A stretch of 64,000 nucleotides of DNA from Carya illinoinensis (taxonomy: Eukaryota > Streptophyta > Magnoliopsida > Fagales > Juglandaceae): positions 46,975,501 through 47,039,500 of the forward strand of contig NC_056752.1 of NCBI RefSeq assembly GCF_018687715.1, in the 5' to 3' direction. The notes under the pieces are model-generated. The model was not told the origin of the DNA, did not search any database, and worked only from the letters and a program-made list of their open reading frames with translations. Shown piece by piece: positions 35,330 through 47,521 of the stretch (its first letter is position 1; every line of letters starts with the position of its first letter). Made by a program: the position numbers and the translations under genes.

Positions 35330-36290
35330 CAGTCACATACCTTTATAAGGTGTTGAAGGAGATGTACCTTCGTAATGGGACTTTGTATCTCAAATATTTT
35401 CTTATGAATATTAAGGAAGTGTTCTTGCTGCATGGCATTCATGCTAGCAAGATCTAGTCTCATCATCTTGGCCTCAAACTTCTTATTCTTTAATTCAAAT
35501 TCTGCACATCTATCGCCATCTGCCTTAAGCACAGCTGTTCTCCGCTCTACCATGTATCTATGTTTATTCTTGGTCATTCGAGCTATGGCATTGTTGATCT
35601 CAATATTGTGGTCTTTAAGGACTTCCGCTTCCTCTTCTTTTGTTTCTCAGTTTTTTTGTTTGGAGGTCTCTTACCAAGAACTTCCATGTTCTCCTCCACA
35701 TAGTCGCCTGCAACTTGACTTTCTTGCTTAATGTTTAGACGTTTATCGTGTGAGATTCTCCTCGTACCAAGGGTCATCATGTGTTGCTATCATTTTGGTT
35801 GGTGTCTCAAAAAACACCCGCAGTGCTCCATTGTGAACTTCCCATTCTCTATCTTTTTATACATAGGTTTTGATTTCTCAATCTACAAAAGTGAAGAAAT
35901 ATTATTAGTTCATAAATCAGCCCTACACAATAAAGAAATTAAAGGAAAAGACTACATACATTATCTTGCTCTGTTGCAGGACCAACGATTCATCAAAGAG
36001 CCTACAGAATGGTTCACTATGTATGATCTTTTATATTTATGATAAAAATATGAGATTTTGTCCCACATTTGAGTGAATTTTTTTTTATCAATATCCCATA
36101 TAACATCAATGCTAATGTTGAACCAAATTGAGACGAGGAGGTTATGCTCTTCTATAATGAAATATGCACCTCGACTAACTTTTTTTGGTAGGATACATTT
36201 TTTCACCATCAATGGGGGTTGCTTAGACCTCAACATTAAAATGTTGTGTTGGGGTGATATTATAACCTTATCCTTCACTTTGTAAAAGAG
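35330..36290 (-). pseudogene. Myb/SANT plus NAM-associated gene (PIF/Harbinger ORF1-like), longest copy
   Basis: On the minus strand the N-terminal part (36290-35970) contains SRGAYFIIEEHNLLVSIW and, further on, SVGSLMNRW, which resembles the Myb/SANT-like domain of these proteins. After a break come HQPK, QQHMMTLGTRR and a Lys/Arg/Glu-rich block. The C-terminal part (35577-35323) has AEFELKNKKFEAKMMRLDLA and a helical tail. The order matches proteins encoded by or derived from PIF/Harbinger ORF1, which help the transposase bind DNA. Stops and frame changes separate the parts. No transposase (DDE) gene is visible nearby. Confidence 0.55.
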
Positions 36291-36419
36291 TGGAAAAGAA
36301 GGGGTCATTATCGAATTGTGTTTCCATCTTTGAAAAAATTTTAATTTTTAGGGAGTTAGCCATGAACATATAATAATCCATGAACAATTGGTGAGTAAGA
36401 AGGCAACCATAGTGAGAGA

Positions 36420-37190
36420 TAGCAATTGAAGAAGCTATTTCAAAGATGCTAGCACACATACATTTTGCAAACACCGTGAGTAAAAACAACACACAGGAAT
36501 ATGCACTTGGTCGTATTTCAAAGATATTTTCTAAAGAGCACTGCTACACAGCAGCTCCACACCCAACACACCAGTGTAAAATAATAGAGGGTAAAATAGT
36601 AAATTCACATTTTTCAATGGTGTGAAAAAGTGTGAGGCTACTGTGTAGATTTTCTGAAAAGTACTTGACCAAAATCTGCTTGTGAGAAATGCTATAACAA
36701 AACAGAAGATAAACATCATACAAAAATTGCATAAATTCAATAAATAGCATACTTGGTTTTCAGCATTGTTTTTTTTTTATTTTTTTTCAATTGGATCTAG
36801 TTAGTAGCATTTAGATATAATCAACAAGGCAATATATAATTCCAACATGCAGAGGGTTACTCTATGGACAACAACATCTGGATAACAGCATTTAGATATA
36901 ATCATGCGGAGGGTTACTCTATGGACAACAAATTTCTTGGTGAAGGTATTGCTAGCATTATATCATGTAGAGGGAACTTAGGACCTGATAGTATTCTTGG
37001 TGAAGGTGGTTTGGACTGTCCTGACCATTTAATGCACCCATGATATATGTAATTGAAAATAAATGCACATTTCATAAGAGAATCATAGTTTCAGTAGCCT
37101 CCAGTCTAGAGTCACTTCTGTTATCATAAAACTAGTACTAGCTATTTACAAGATCCAAACTAGCTTAAGCTAGTAGATTTTATTACTTTC
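36420..37190. repeat. Spacer block, inverted relative to 4031-5079
   Basis: Plus strand here equals minus strand at 4260-5120, including the GGACTGTCCTGACC segment near 37014. It is interrupted by a small MITE at 36541-36648. Confidence 0.65.
36541..36648. mobile_element. Short MITE of about 108 bp with CTACACAG termini
   Basis: The related block at about 4960 (minus strand) lacks this segment. The inverted ends are CTACACAGCAGC and, on the other side, CTACACAGTAGC. Flanks read ATTTTCTAA and ATTTTCTGA, a probable 9 bp target duplication with one change. Superfamily is uncertain, Mutator-like by duplication length. Confidence 0.6.
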
Positions 37191-37959
37191 CCTATATTCC
37201 CTTACATGTCAAATTGATCCCATTACTTGATAAATTGATATTATTAAAATTATTTGTATATATAAGAGCATTGGCAATGGCATGTCAAGTCCACATTTTG
37301 ATTAAAAGAGTTTTTGGTTAAATTCTAAATCAATAGAGATATAGATTCACATTGGAGTAGTCATTCCAAAATCAAAATAATAATATAATATTAAATATTG
37401 TAATAGTATTTTTTTTAATATTTTACAAATACACATTTAATCTCCACAAAATGTTTGTCATAAACCATTCAACATCATTTTTACCAACATTAAGCAAATA
37501 CACAATATATTTGCACCAACATTCAGCAACCTTTGATATGATCTTTGTAAATACACATTCAGCAACATTTCCACTAACATTTGCACCAACAAAACAATTT
37601 ATAAACTAGTTGCTACCCAACATTTTCACCAACAAAACAAAACATTTATACAGATTTCCACCAATTCAGTAGCAGTACCTAATTAAATTACTAGCAATAG
37701 CAGTGCCCAATATATAAATTTCCACCAAAAATATAAGATCATGTCATTTATATCCTAGCAGTAGCAGTACCCAATATACTATTAGCAACATTTTTGCCCA
37801 CAGTCTATATATTTCAGTCTATACAAAACATCTATTGGACATAAAAACATTTTCACAAAACATTTGACACTTAGTTGCTATCGAGCCACATGTTTCTCCA
37901 ATCCACATATGGCTGGCAGCCACTAAAATCAAAACAAAAATGTATTCTATAGCCAGTTA
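37191..37959. repeat. Third major copy of the spacer repeat
   Basis: Starts with the GGCAATGGCATGTCAAG phrase near 37273 and follows the same order as 1246-2086 and 34625-35330. No gene. Confidence 0.6.
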
Positions 37960-38740
37960 CACACCTTCATAAGGTGTCGAAAGAGATGTCTATCCATAAT
38001 GGGACTTCGATGCCTCAAATATTTCCCTTTGAATATTAAGGAAGTATTCTTGCTATATGGCATTCATGCCAGCAAGATCTAGTCTCATCATCTTGGCCTC
38101 GAATTTCTTCTTCTTTAGTTCAAATTCTGCACATCTATCGCCATCTGCCTTCAACACAGTTGTTCTTCACTCTACCTTGCATCTATGTCTATCATTGACA
38201 TTTGAGCTATGATGTTGTTGATCTCAGTATTGAGGACTTCCAAGGACTTCCGCTTCCTCTCCTTTTGTTTCTCAACTTTTTAGCCTGAAGGTCTCTCACC
38301 CAAAGCTTCCACGTTCTCCTTCACAGAGTCACTTGTAATTTGACTTTCTTGCTCAATGGTTGGACATTTATCGTGTGGCATTTCCTTGTACCAAGGGTCA
38401 TCATATGTTGCTAACATTTTAGAGACACCAGCAGTGCTCCATTGTGAAGTTTTCATTCTCCATCTTTTTATACATAAGTTTTGTTTTCTCAATCTACAAA
38501 AGTGAAGAAATGATAAATCAGTCTTACATAATAAAGAAATTAAAGGAAAAGACTACACAACTTGTCTTGCTTTGTTGCACCACTCAGGTGCAATGATTCT
38601 TCTTGTATTAAAAATGCACAAAACTTATTTGTACATTTATGAATGCAGGACCAACGATTCATCAAAGAGCCCACAAACGGTTCACTATGTTTGGTTTTTT
38701 ATATTTATGATAAAAATTTGAAATTTTTTCTCACATTTGA
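37960..38740 (-). pseudogene. Fragment of Myb/SANT plus NAM-associated gene, copy 4
   Basis: The minus-strand frames carry the same charged block and an IEQESQITSDSVKENVEALG segment at 38280-38492, parallel to the copies at 2881-3930 and 35330-36290. More decayed than those, with stops near 38280 and 38210. Confidence 0.5.
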
Positions 38741-39540
38741 GTGAAATTATTAAAGTATGTGAGCAAGTCAATGCTCATAGTTCAGAGGCAAAAGCAGTCG
38801 ATAGTGTAGCATTCTCTGGAAGATAAAACATCAAGCATCAAGCACTATACATTATCTTATCAAAAAAAGAACAAAGATAAAGCATCATACAAAAATTGCA
38901 TAAATTCACTAAACATCATACTTGGTTTTCATCATTGTTTTTTTTTTGTCAATTGCATCTGGTTAATAGCATTTAGATATAATCAACAAGGCAATATATA
39001 ATTCCAACATGTAGAGGATTACTCTATGGACAACGGCATCTAGATAACAACATTTAGATATAATCATGTAGAGGGTTGTTCTATAGATAACAAATTTCTT
39101 GGTGAAGGTATTGCGGGCATTAGATCATTAGAGGGAACTTTAGACCTTATAGTATTCTTGGTGAAGGTGGTTTAGATTGTCCTTACCATTTAATGCACCC
39201 ATGATATATGTAATTGAAAATAAATGCACATTTCATAAGAGAATCATAGCTTCAGTAGCTTCCAGTCCAGAGTCACCTCTGTCATCATAAAACCAATATT
39301 GGCCATTTACAAGATCCAAACTAGCTTAAGCTAGTAGATTTATTACTTTCCCTCTATTCCCTTTCATGTCAATTTTTATGTTTCCCTGCCAAACTCGTTA
39401 TCTACCTTTTATTCATATGCGTATATTCATATTAATTTGAATAAATTACAACTAGTCTCGTAAGGTTAAAAGGACCACCCCTCCCATGCATGTGGGTCCA
39501 GACTATGATATCGTCGTAAATTAACATCTATGTACTAGAA
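38741..39540. repeat. Second inverted copy of the 4031-5079 block
   Basis: Carries the same landmarks as 36420-37190 and runs further, to the GGACCACCCCTCCCATGCATG segment at 39472, which is the reverse complement of the 4050-4080 region. Confidence 0.65.
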
Positions 39541-40324
39541 TATGAAGTGGGGATTATTAATCAATCATATCTTTTACAGACTAGAAATATTGCCACCGAT
39601 CTATAGAATGTGTGAAGAAATATTTGGAAAATGAAGGGTTGGAACATCTGGAATTCTCAAAGACTGTCATGGATGAGTTTGCATGTAGGAAATGTTGAAG
39701 CACTTTGAACTCACCGGCAAAACTAAAGATGAAGCACTACATATCAAGCATCAACTTGACTCTCAAGAAAAACCAAACATGATGCAGACCACCACTGATC
39801 GAGCAAAAGCCAAAATCAAACAATAAAATTACAAATAAAAAAAAACAAGAGAATGAGAGTTGATTACTTTCTGTGAAGCACAATAGAACCCTAATAGAGG
39901 CAATATAAGGCCAGATGATTAAAATCGATTTTCTCTTGCAAATCAACTGCTCCTCCTTGTACCAAATTCCCAACTTTGGCAACCCTGGGAGAATAAAAAC
40001 AGCAAGAGAATGAGAAAAAAATGGAAAAAGAATGGAGAGAAAGGGGAGAGAGGGAGTGTTAGGCCAAAGAGACAACTGATGAGAAAGAGAAGTGAAGAGA
40101 GAAATGGGGAGAAAAAATGAAGGGGGTGCTCGGCGATGGAGAAAATGAGAGAGAGTGTAAAGGGTTTGGGGGAGAACCTATTCATGAGGGAAATAATTTA
40201 TTTCGGTTAAGGAGATGTGATTTTAAAATAAAATATTGATTTAGTGATGAACAGTATCTTACTATATATGAAGAAAGGAATGAACTTACTATAGCTGAAA
40301 TTGAAAGCCCTCTTCTATTTTACC
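39541..40324 (-). other. Unidentified segment resembling a promoter and 5' leader on the minus strand
   Basis: This stretch is absent from the other spacer. On the minus strand it shows a long pyrimidine-rich leader (about 40150-39980) with CTCTCTCTC and TTCTCTC runs. It then has GGTACAAGGAGGAGCAG and T-rich, intron-like sequence down to 39720. No open reading frame here matches anything I know. It could be the captured 5' end of a host gene. Confidence 0.3.
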
Positions 40325-41626
40325 TAGCCTCTAGGGCTGAGCACTGACTTTTCGGAGTTGGTATTGTCGTCCTCCGACTCCGACTTCTATAGGCTCTGCT
40401 CCGACTCCGACTCTGATTTGTCAAAGCGGAGTTGGAGTTAGGTTTTTTTATTGGACTTTTTTCCTTAATCCATTTGATATTTTAATTTTACAATTTTGGA
40501 CTCTAATCGGATTTGGGCTTCCATATCAATTTTTTTAAAATATAATTTCTAATTTCTAATTTATTTAACCAAATTTATAAAAAGAAATCATTCACACAAG
40601 AATCATTCATCCTTAGATCCTTATAACTTAATACACACATTAAAATTTTGGACACTGTAGAATAAAACATAATTCAAACTTGCAATAAGAAATTTTCCAA
40701 CTATGATACACACATTAAAGATACATAACCAAAATTAAAAATTAAAATCCTTTATAAAAAATTAGAAATTAAAAATACATAACCAAAATTACAAACTAAT
40801 TATCCATCATCATCTATCCTCCCAAATTATCCAACCAACCCATGGCTCATCATCCATCAAGTTCTAATTCCATCAACAAGTTACAATTTACAATAAAAGA
40901 ACCATTACAAATTGCAACGAATTTCATTCCAACTTGTGCCTGAAGAAAAAAAGAACAAAATTAGTATTACATGTTATAACTTATTATAGAGTTATAGATT
41001 GATTACTATAGCCTATACATTACTACTACATGGTATATTAGGTACATTAGTGTTACATATTATTATAGTAGAAGTGTATTAGTTTAGGTACATTTGTTCA
41101 TACTACTATACTAGTATTCAACTCACTATATAAGTTATAGTTATATAAAATATATATGATTAAGGTATAAAGAATATATATATTTTTATAATAATAATTA
41201 ACTCATGCTAGTATATATATTATTGAGTTTAATTAACTATATAAGATATAGTTATATAAAATCTACATAATCAATGCTTTAGTTATTATACATTAGTATT
41301 ACATATTATTAAAAATTTATTATTTATATATTAGTGTTTATCCATTGGTATTACATGTTATTATGCATTTTAGTATTTATACATTATTATTACATGTTAT
41401 TATATTTATATGATTAATATATAAAAAAATACATATATTTTTATTAAATATGTACAATATCGGAGTGAAGTCGGAGCGGAGTTGGAGTCGGAGCCAGGAC
41501 ATCGGAGTCGGAGTCGATTCACCCCCACCTCCGACTCCGACTTTCCTTGGGAAAAAAACTCCGACTCCAACTTGTCGAAGCGGAGTTGGAGTTGGAGTTA
41601 GATTTCTGGATTTTTGATCAATCCTA
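40325..41626. mobile_element. hAT-like non-autonomous element with GGAGTC subterminal repeats
   Basis: 1302 bp flanked by an exact 8 bp duplication, ATTTTACC, at 40317-40324 and 41627-41634. The left end reads TAGCCTCTAGGGCTGAGCAC and the right end reads GATCAATCCTA. Both subterminal regions contain many CCGACT/GGAGTC units. The middle is AT-rich and non-coding. The element starting at 63471 belongs to the same family. Confidence 0.75.
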
Positions 41627-42694
41627 ATTTTACCCAGTCAAATGCAGTAGGTTTAAATAAGACAAATTTCATATTTTGACTTTTGAGAAGTTTAGCTAAG
41701 CCGATATGGATGTGGATGCTCTAAATTTTTAATTTTGTATAAACTTAAGTGATCTATCACAATATGTAAATAAAAAACTAAAAATCTAAAATTTATTCCT
41801 AGACCGCAATGGAGAAGACCAGTTCTTGTTTCTTGAAGAATTGATATTCGGTGTTCTTCAGTACAGATCTGAAGTAGACTTCATATCTAAAGAATAGGTT
41901 AATAGAGAGAAATGAGAGAGATGGAGAGATGAGCGACTATTCAATTAATGAGAAGAGAGAGAGAGAGAGTACATAGACTTTTGCGTCGACATATTCCGAC
42001 ACTGACACAGAACTCTAACAGACAGACAAAATCTCATAAATAGATATAAGACTAAACGACACTAACTTAATTTCAAAACAAACAGAGTTAACGAAAAATT
42101 AGTAAAATTAATGAAAAATAGCAAAAGTTAACGTTTATTATTATACAGTTAGGTAGGTACTTAAATAATAGAATAGATATAACCTTTATATATATAAAAA
42201 AATTATATATATAAATATTTAGTTATTCATACTGGATTTATATTTCGGGTTATATATACGTAGTCTCTTACGCATGGACAGATTTTGGTTACCTTCATTT
42301 TGAGAGTGAGTACAAAATTGAAGTCGTTTCAGAAAATTCATGGGAGGAAACAAACTAGATAGCTATCTACCAAACTAGGCTTTAGATTAGAACAACATTT
42401 ATCAACCTTCATCATGAGGAAATTGATATGGACAAGTGTATTACGTGCATCCACGATCCCATTACTTGATAAATTGATATTATTAAATTAATTTATCAAT
42501 TTGCTCGTGTAAATAACCTTACAAATAAAAATAAAAATAAAAACTATTTGTATATATAAGTTTCCAATTTTGTATAAACTTAATTGGTCATGTCAAATCA
42601 CGTCAGGTAGTATGTCATATTATTTTTAAGTATTTTTTTATTTAAAAAGTTAACATATAAAATCATTTAATCGACACAACAATTAAATTAATTA
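41627..42694. other. Spacer upstream of the C unit, no gene seen
   Basis: 41640-42240 is not matched elsewhere in the window. 42260-42550 repeats the GTCTCTTACGCATGGACAG to ATTACGTGCATCC block of 5690-5870. From about 42550 the desaturase 3' flank begins. GA-rich run near 41900-41970. Confidence 0.5.
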
Positions 42695-43612
42695 TTGGTA
42701 AAATATATAATAATATAATAAAAATTACAATAAAATTAACATTTAAATAAAGTCAGTTTGGATTAAGGTATGTAAATCTTGATTTTTTTAAAGAGATTTA
42801 AACCCTCTGCAATATACAAAATCTTAGATTAAACAGTGCAATATAATTCTTCTTAACTTGACTCTTTCAGAATATAACAGCTCAATTAATCGTCGTATAA
42901 CTCAAACTAATTTTGTATAAGTGATTGAGCCCAAAACTCTACTCAAAGAATACATTTATGTTGTTTGAAAAATCTCTCCAAAATATATACACACACATAT
43001 AGTTTTCTATATTATATCCATCAAACTCTTCTATATTAAATATCAAATAATAAGTCGTTAGAACCTTTAAAAACACCATACGTGCTAACCCTTCTAGACA
43101 AATTTTTTTTTTTTTTTCATTTTTAGACAAGAAATAATAGCCAAATATAAAAAAGAATTAATCTATCCAACCCCCGGTTTTTCAAATGCACGCCGCACTT
43201 CTGACGTGGCGAACCCGGTCCGGAGCCACATCACGGTTTAACCAATTTCAAATCGATCGCACAATCAAGCTTCATTCCATCTTCACAGCCAGGGCTCTTC
43301 TCCCTTAGACCTCCTCCCTCCTCCCTCTAATGATGCCATCCTTCTTTTCCGTCTATCCTCTCCTTTTTTCAACTCCTCCCTCTCACTCGACTCTCCTTCC
43401 TCTTCTCTCTCACCCCTTCTTTCTCACCCCGACGTAATCCCGAACCCTAGAAAAACTCATCTCCCTCTTTAACCACTAAATCGAACCAGATCTCTCACCC
43501 CTTCCATTCTCTCTCACCCTTTCACTCTCTCTCACCCCTTATCTCCTTCAGCCCCAAGCCGCTGGACCGAGTTAGTCCTAAAGGTACATTTTTTTTTTTC
43601 AATTCGTTTTAA

Positions 43613-44590
43613 ATGTCTACCTTTCAATTATGTGTATGTGGTGTGTCGAACCCAGCCTGCATGGTGCGCTGCAATGTCCTGTCTTGTCGTAAGTGGTTCT
43701 ACAATTCTAGAGGGAATACGTCGGGCTCGTATAGCGTCAATCACCTGGTGAGTGGGTTTCTCTTTTTCATGGAATGGAATTTGGGGGGAATTTTTATATG
43801 GAAAGCATATGCAAATTTATGTTTTTTAGAATGTAGTTTTGTTGGGTTTTTGGTCGATGAGTGATTTCTTGGGTTTATGGTTTGATGATTGGACTGACTT
43901 ATAAAATAAAATTGTATTATGGTTAGACTGGAAAGTAGAAAATATAGCTTGGTATGTTGTGAATAGAATTTATAAAAGGATCTCTAATATCATTTATTTC
44001 AATTGGACAGGCATCTCTGATATATGTTTCTTATTTTCATTGTAGTGGTGGTTCTGTAGGTTCGAGCAAAGCACAAGAAAGTTTGTCTTCACAAAGACAG
44101 TCCTTTGGGAGAAACAATCCTTGAATGCTACAATTATGGTTGTCGCAATGTGTTCTTGCTTGGATTTGTTTCAGCAAAGACAGAGAGTGTAGTGGTTCTT
44201 CTTTGTAGAGAGCCTTGTTTAAGTGTTAATGCATTGAAGGACATGAATTGGGACCTGAGTCAGTGGTGCCCCCTGATTGATGATCATTGTTTTCTGCAAT
44301 GGCTTGTCAAGGTTGATATTATTTTATGCATTGCTCTCTGTTTAGCATATGAAGTCATTTATTGATTTGTTAATTATTGAACTTTCTAAATCTGTTTACC
44401 TGTGTAGATCCCATCTGAACAAGAGCAGTTGAGGGCACGCCAGATCAATGCTCAATAGATAAACAAGGTAGAAGAACTTTGGAAGACAAATCCTGAGGCT
44501 TCCCTTGAGGATCTTGAAAAGCCCAGTGTGGATCATGATGAACCTTAGCTTGTAGCCTTGAAGTATGAAGATGCATATTAGGTGCCCTAG
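43613..44590 (+). pseudogene. UPF1: Fragment of UPF1 (nonsense-mediated decay RNA helicase), three exons, CH domain region
   Basis: Exon-like blocks at 43613-43747, 44060-44311 and 44408-44590 are joined by introns with GT/AG ends. They encode [20 protein letters not shown], then [40 protein letters not shown], and then PSEQEQLRARQINA and VEELWKTNP. This is the Cys/His-rich domain by which UPF1 binds UPF2 in nonsense-mediated mRNA decay. Zinc ligands are partly lost (CYNYGC for CYNCGC). Three stops interrupt the last block at 44456, near 44546 and near 44579. The helicase core and the true N terminus are absent, so it is a captured or translocated fragment and not a gene. Confidence 0.88.
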
Positions 44591-46965
44591 CTTGCATTAT
44601 TGCTAATAACATTATTGGTTAGCAACATGTGAGGGTTGTGATGGAAATTACAGTTTACATGTAAAGGTTGTGAAGATTTTTTGCAGTGATTTTTGGAGTT
44701 GGCAATATTTTTGGATTTGAAATGTGGCAGGGAAATTTTAATATTTTTTTTCCTATATGCTAATCTTGTAATAATTTTTGGTTGGTTTCGAACAATAGAA
44801 TGTATGGGGATAGTTTTGTGTTAAATAGATTGTTCGGATCATCCTTTGTAATAATTTTTTTTTTTATTCGGACTATAGTTTTTGCTGGAACCAAATGTGA
44901 AAATCTGTACTCGAGTATGTTCTTGAGAATTGAAATGTGAATTTTTCATATTCAATTTTATCAAATATTTCTCATAGGGTAAGGAACCTCTTTATATTCT
45001 TTTTGTACCTGTATAGGATCTAATTGTTGGTTACAATCAAAAAGAAAAAAGGGGAAAAAATTAACATCCTGCAGGACTCCTTGGATGCAATTTCATACCC
45101 AAACAACCATAACCTGTAAGATTGATCAACTTGAATAAATTTGCAGGAACTTTTATATTTCATTTACATATTAACTCTTATAGTCCACCTTAATTTCGTA
45201 CTGTATAAGATGGCTCTACAAAGTCACAACAAAAATAGTTTCCATACCCCATTCAATCATTTTACCATCACAAATTGACCCATGGATAAAAATTAAACCC
45301 ATTAAACCATTTACAATCACATTCAACCATTATCAAAACACCTACAATGTGACACTCATCAACCATCAAATTTTTCAAATTTATCAACTCCAAATTTCTC
45401 AGCTGCAGTGGCACGGTTGGATGGCAGCATCAATTCTCTAGTTGGAAAGCAGGCCTATGAACTTCTAGTGTCCTTTGCATTCTGAACCTTCAATGTATAT
45501 ACCTGTAGCAACCAAGGGAAAAATAAAAAATCATAACATGTATACAAGAGGGACAACAAACTGGGTTTATTTGGCCAGAAATATAGATAAATTTAGGAAT
45601 AAGGATTTGGATTTGAGCCTTTAAGAATCCAAATATCACGTTTGCATGGGACATAAACTGAAAACTAGATTTGAATTAGGATTAAAACAAATTAGTAGGA
45701 TTTTAGTCACTCAAAATACTAAATCTCAGCTTTTAAAAGAGAAAGATTAATGGTAATGAAAATTAATAAGGTGGAAAATGAGAAAATTAATGGGTTCTTG
45801 AAGAAACCCAGATTGAAGGGAATTAACCAAAAAAGGATTGATCTGAGACGTCTCAAACCATTTTCTTTTCTCTTGGCCTTGATGATCTCCCTCTTCCCTC
45901 CAGCTTTGTCATTTTTTTTTTTCAAATTTTCCTAATTTCTCTATTTATTTGACCAAGTTTTAGCAACCAAACAGCCAAACAATATTTTGGATTGAGATCT
46001 TCCCTACATTTTTTTAACAACCGAACTTGTATCCAAAAACAGTTATAAACAGTGGCTGAGAAATAACTAATAACAAGAAAATACCCAAAATTTGTAACCA
46101 AAATACACAGAAAACATAGATCCAACGAGCACAAAATCGCAGATCCAAGAAACACAAAATGATTCGTACTGAGAAATGGAACTTAACAGAGCATCTGTGT
46201 AAAAGAACCAGAGATGATCTTTTCTTACATAGTGCCGAAGTCATGGAGCCACGTTGCCGGAGTCATGGAGCTACACGGTTCAGAGTGAAGGAGCCACATG
46301 GGTTCCCAGAGGGTGAGTGGCGAAAGAACAAGAGCGGAGGGAGTGGATGAGAGAACACGGGAGAAGATTTCTGAAGAAATAAGTGAAGAAGAACGTCGGG
46401 GGGGGGGGGGAGGGGGGATTTGAAATGTCTGGACCAAAACATGAATGTTTTTAATTTAAAAAAATAAAAATAAAAAAATAAAAAAATAAAAAGAAGAGAA
46501 GAAGCCACGTAGGCTGGAGTGAGGTGGTTGAGTGAATAGTGGGTGGTTGTGTAGTATAACTCTATAAAAAAAGCTCAATAAAGCTGAAGGAATTATGAAA
46601 GTTAATGAAAAAAAATGTACAAAGGCCATAAAATCGGTTTTACCAGTTATTCCCAAGACTAATACCAGTCCAGTTATGAGATATTAACACCAACTTTCGT
46701 ACAAGAATGAAAAGATTACGGCAGCAAAGTAATTGAGAGGCCAATATTATTTTCAAGAGATCGGCTATTGACAATAAAAGCAGGCAAAATAGCTTCAAGC
46801 AATAAATCTCATAACTCATAACGTCTAATAACATAATGTTGAAGACATGCAATAGTATGAACACTTAAAATTAACCAAAAAGAATAACGCCTATAAGTCT
46901 TCTTCCAACTTAATCAAATTAAAATAAATTATGAATAAAAGCTATTTATTAAAAAAAATACTAAC
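44591..46965. other. Right part of the insertion, no recognisable gene
   Basis: After the UPF1 fragment the sequence is AT-rich with scattered short frames, none resembling a known family. A G run (about 13) lies near 46398. The segment 46140-46340 has a CCGGAGTCATGGAG/CATGGAGCCACG repeat. Near 46505 a CCACGTAGGC motif faces the CTGACGTGGC motif near 43202, possibly remains of Mutator-like ends around the captured fragment. This is speculative. Confidence 0.35.
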
Positions 46966-47521
46966 ATTAATTAATGATGAGATCTCTTTATATAGAGAGG
47001 GATAGAGAGGGAGAGAGAGTCACTTATTTGATAAAATAAAATATTTTAATCACAAAAAGATTATATAAAAATAAATTCATAAATTGATATGGTTTGATAT
47101 AATACGTCAGATTGTAAAGTTACTTTTATTATAAAAATAGATTATATAAAACCACATTAATTTATAAATTTATTTTATGTAACCTTTTTCTCCCGCTACA
47201 TTTAGTAATCTCTTTGCAACTTTGGAAGAACAAGAAGCCGTTCTCTATAATTCATTTAGCACTTGGGCTAAAAGTAGAACGAAGAACAAAGAATTTACTA
47301 TTTAGCTCTCCATGTTTGTTTGTTTTTTGTTTTTTTTTGTTTTTTTTTTTTTGTTTTGTTTTGTTTTTGTTTTTATTTTTGTTTTTTCCTATTGTTAGCA
47401 GCACGTCTATGTAATTGGATTTGAAATTGGACTTTGGGCCTTGGCAGGCAGCGAGATAGGCCATAGCCCAGTCTATTAATGTAGAAAACAAGACTCTTTG
47501 TTTCGGTTACCTTTCCTTTGA
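46966..47521. other. Desaturase C 3' flank continues
   Basis: Collinear with 6035-6490 and 12440-12920, with a T-rich run at 47320-47390. It ends at the target site of the Pack-MULE. Confidence 0.6.

Larger units (their letters stand above)
42695..46965. mobile_element. 4.27 kb insertion carrying a UPF1 gene fragment
   Basis: Units A (near 6035) and B (near 12440) read straight through this point. In unit C the flanks are ATTAATTA at 42687-42694 and again at 46966-46973, an 8 bp duplication, though in AT-rich sequence. Clear terminal inverted repeats are not visible. Inside are an AT-rich left part, a promoter-like pyrimidine-rich stretch at 43270-43600, the UPF1 fragment, and a right part with GC-rich segments near 46240-46420. 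It may be a composite of more than one element. Confidence 0.55.

Noticed and set aside
46225..46508. Pro- and Phe-rich minus-strand frames
   Set aside because: They span a G run and an A-rich run, with no domain and no conserved counterpart.
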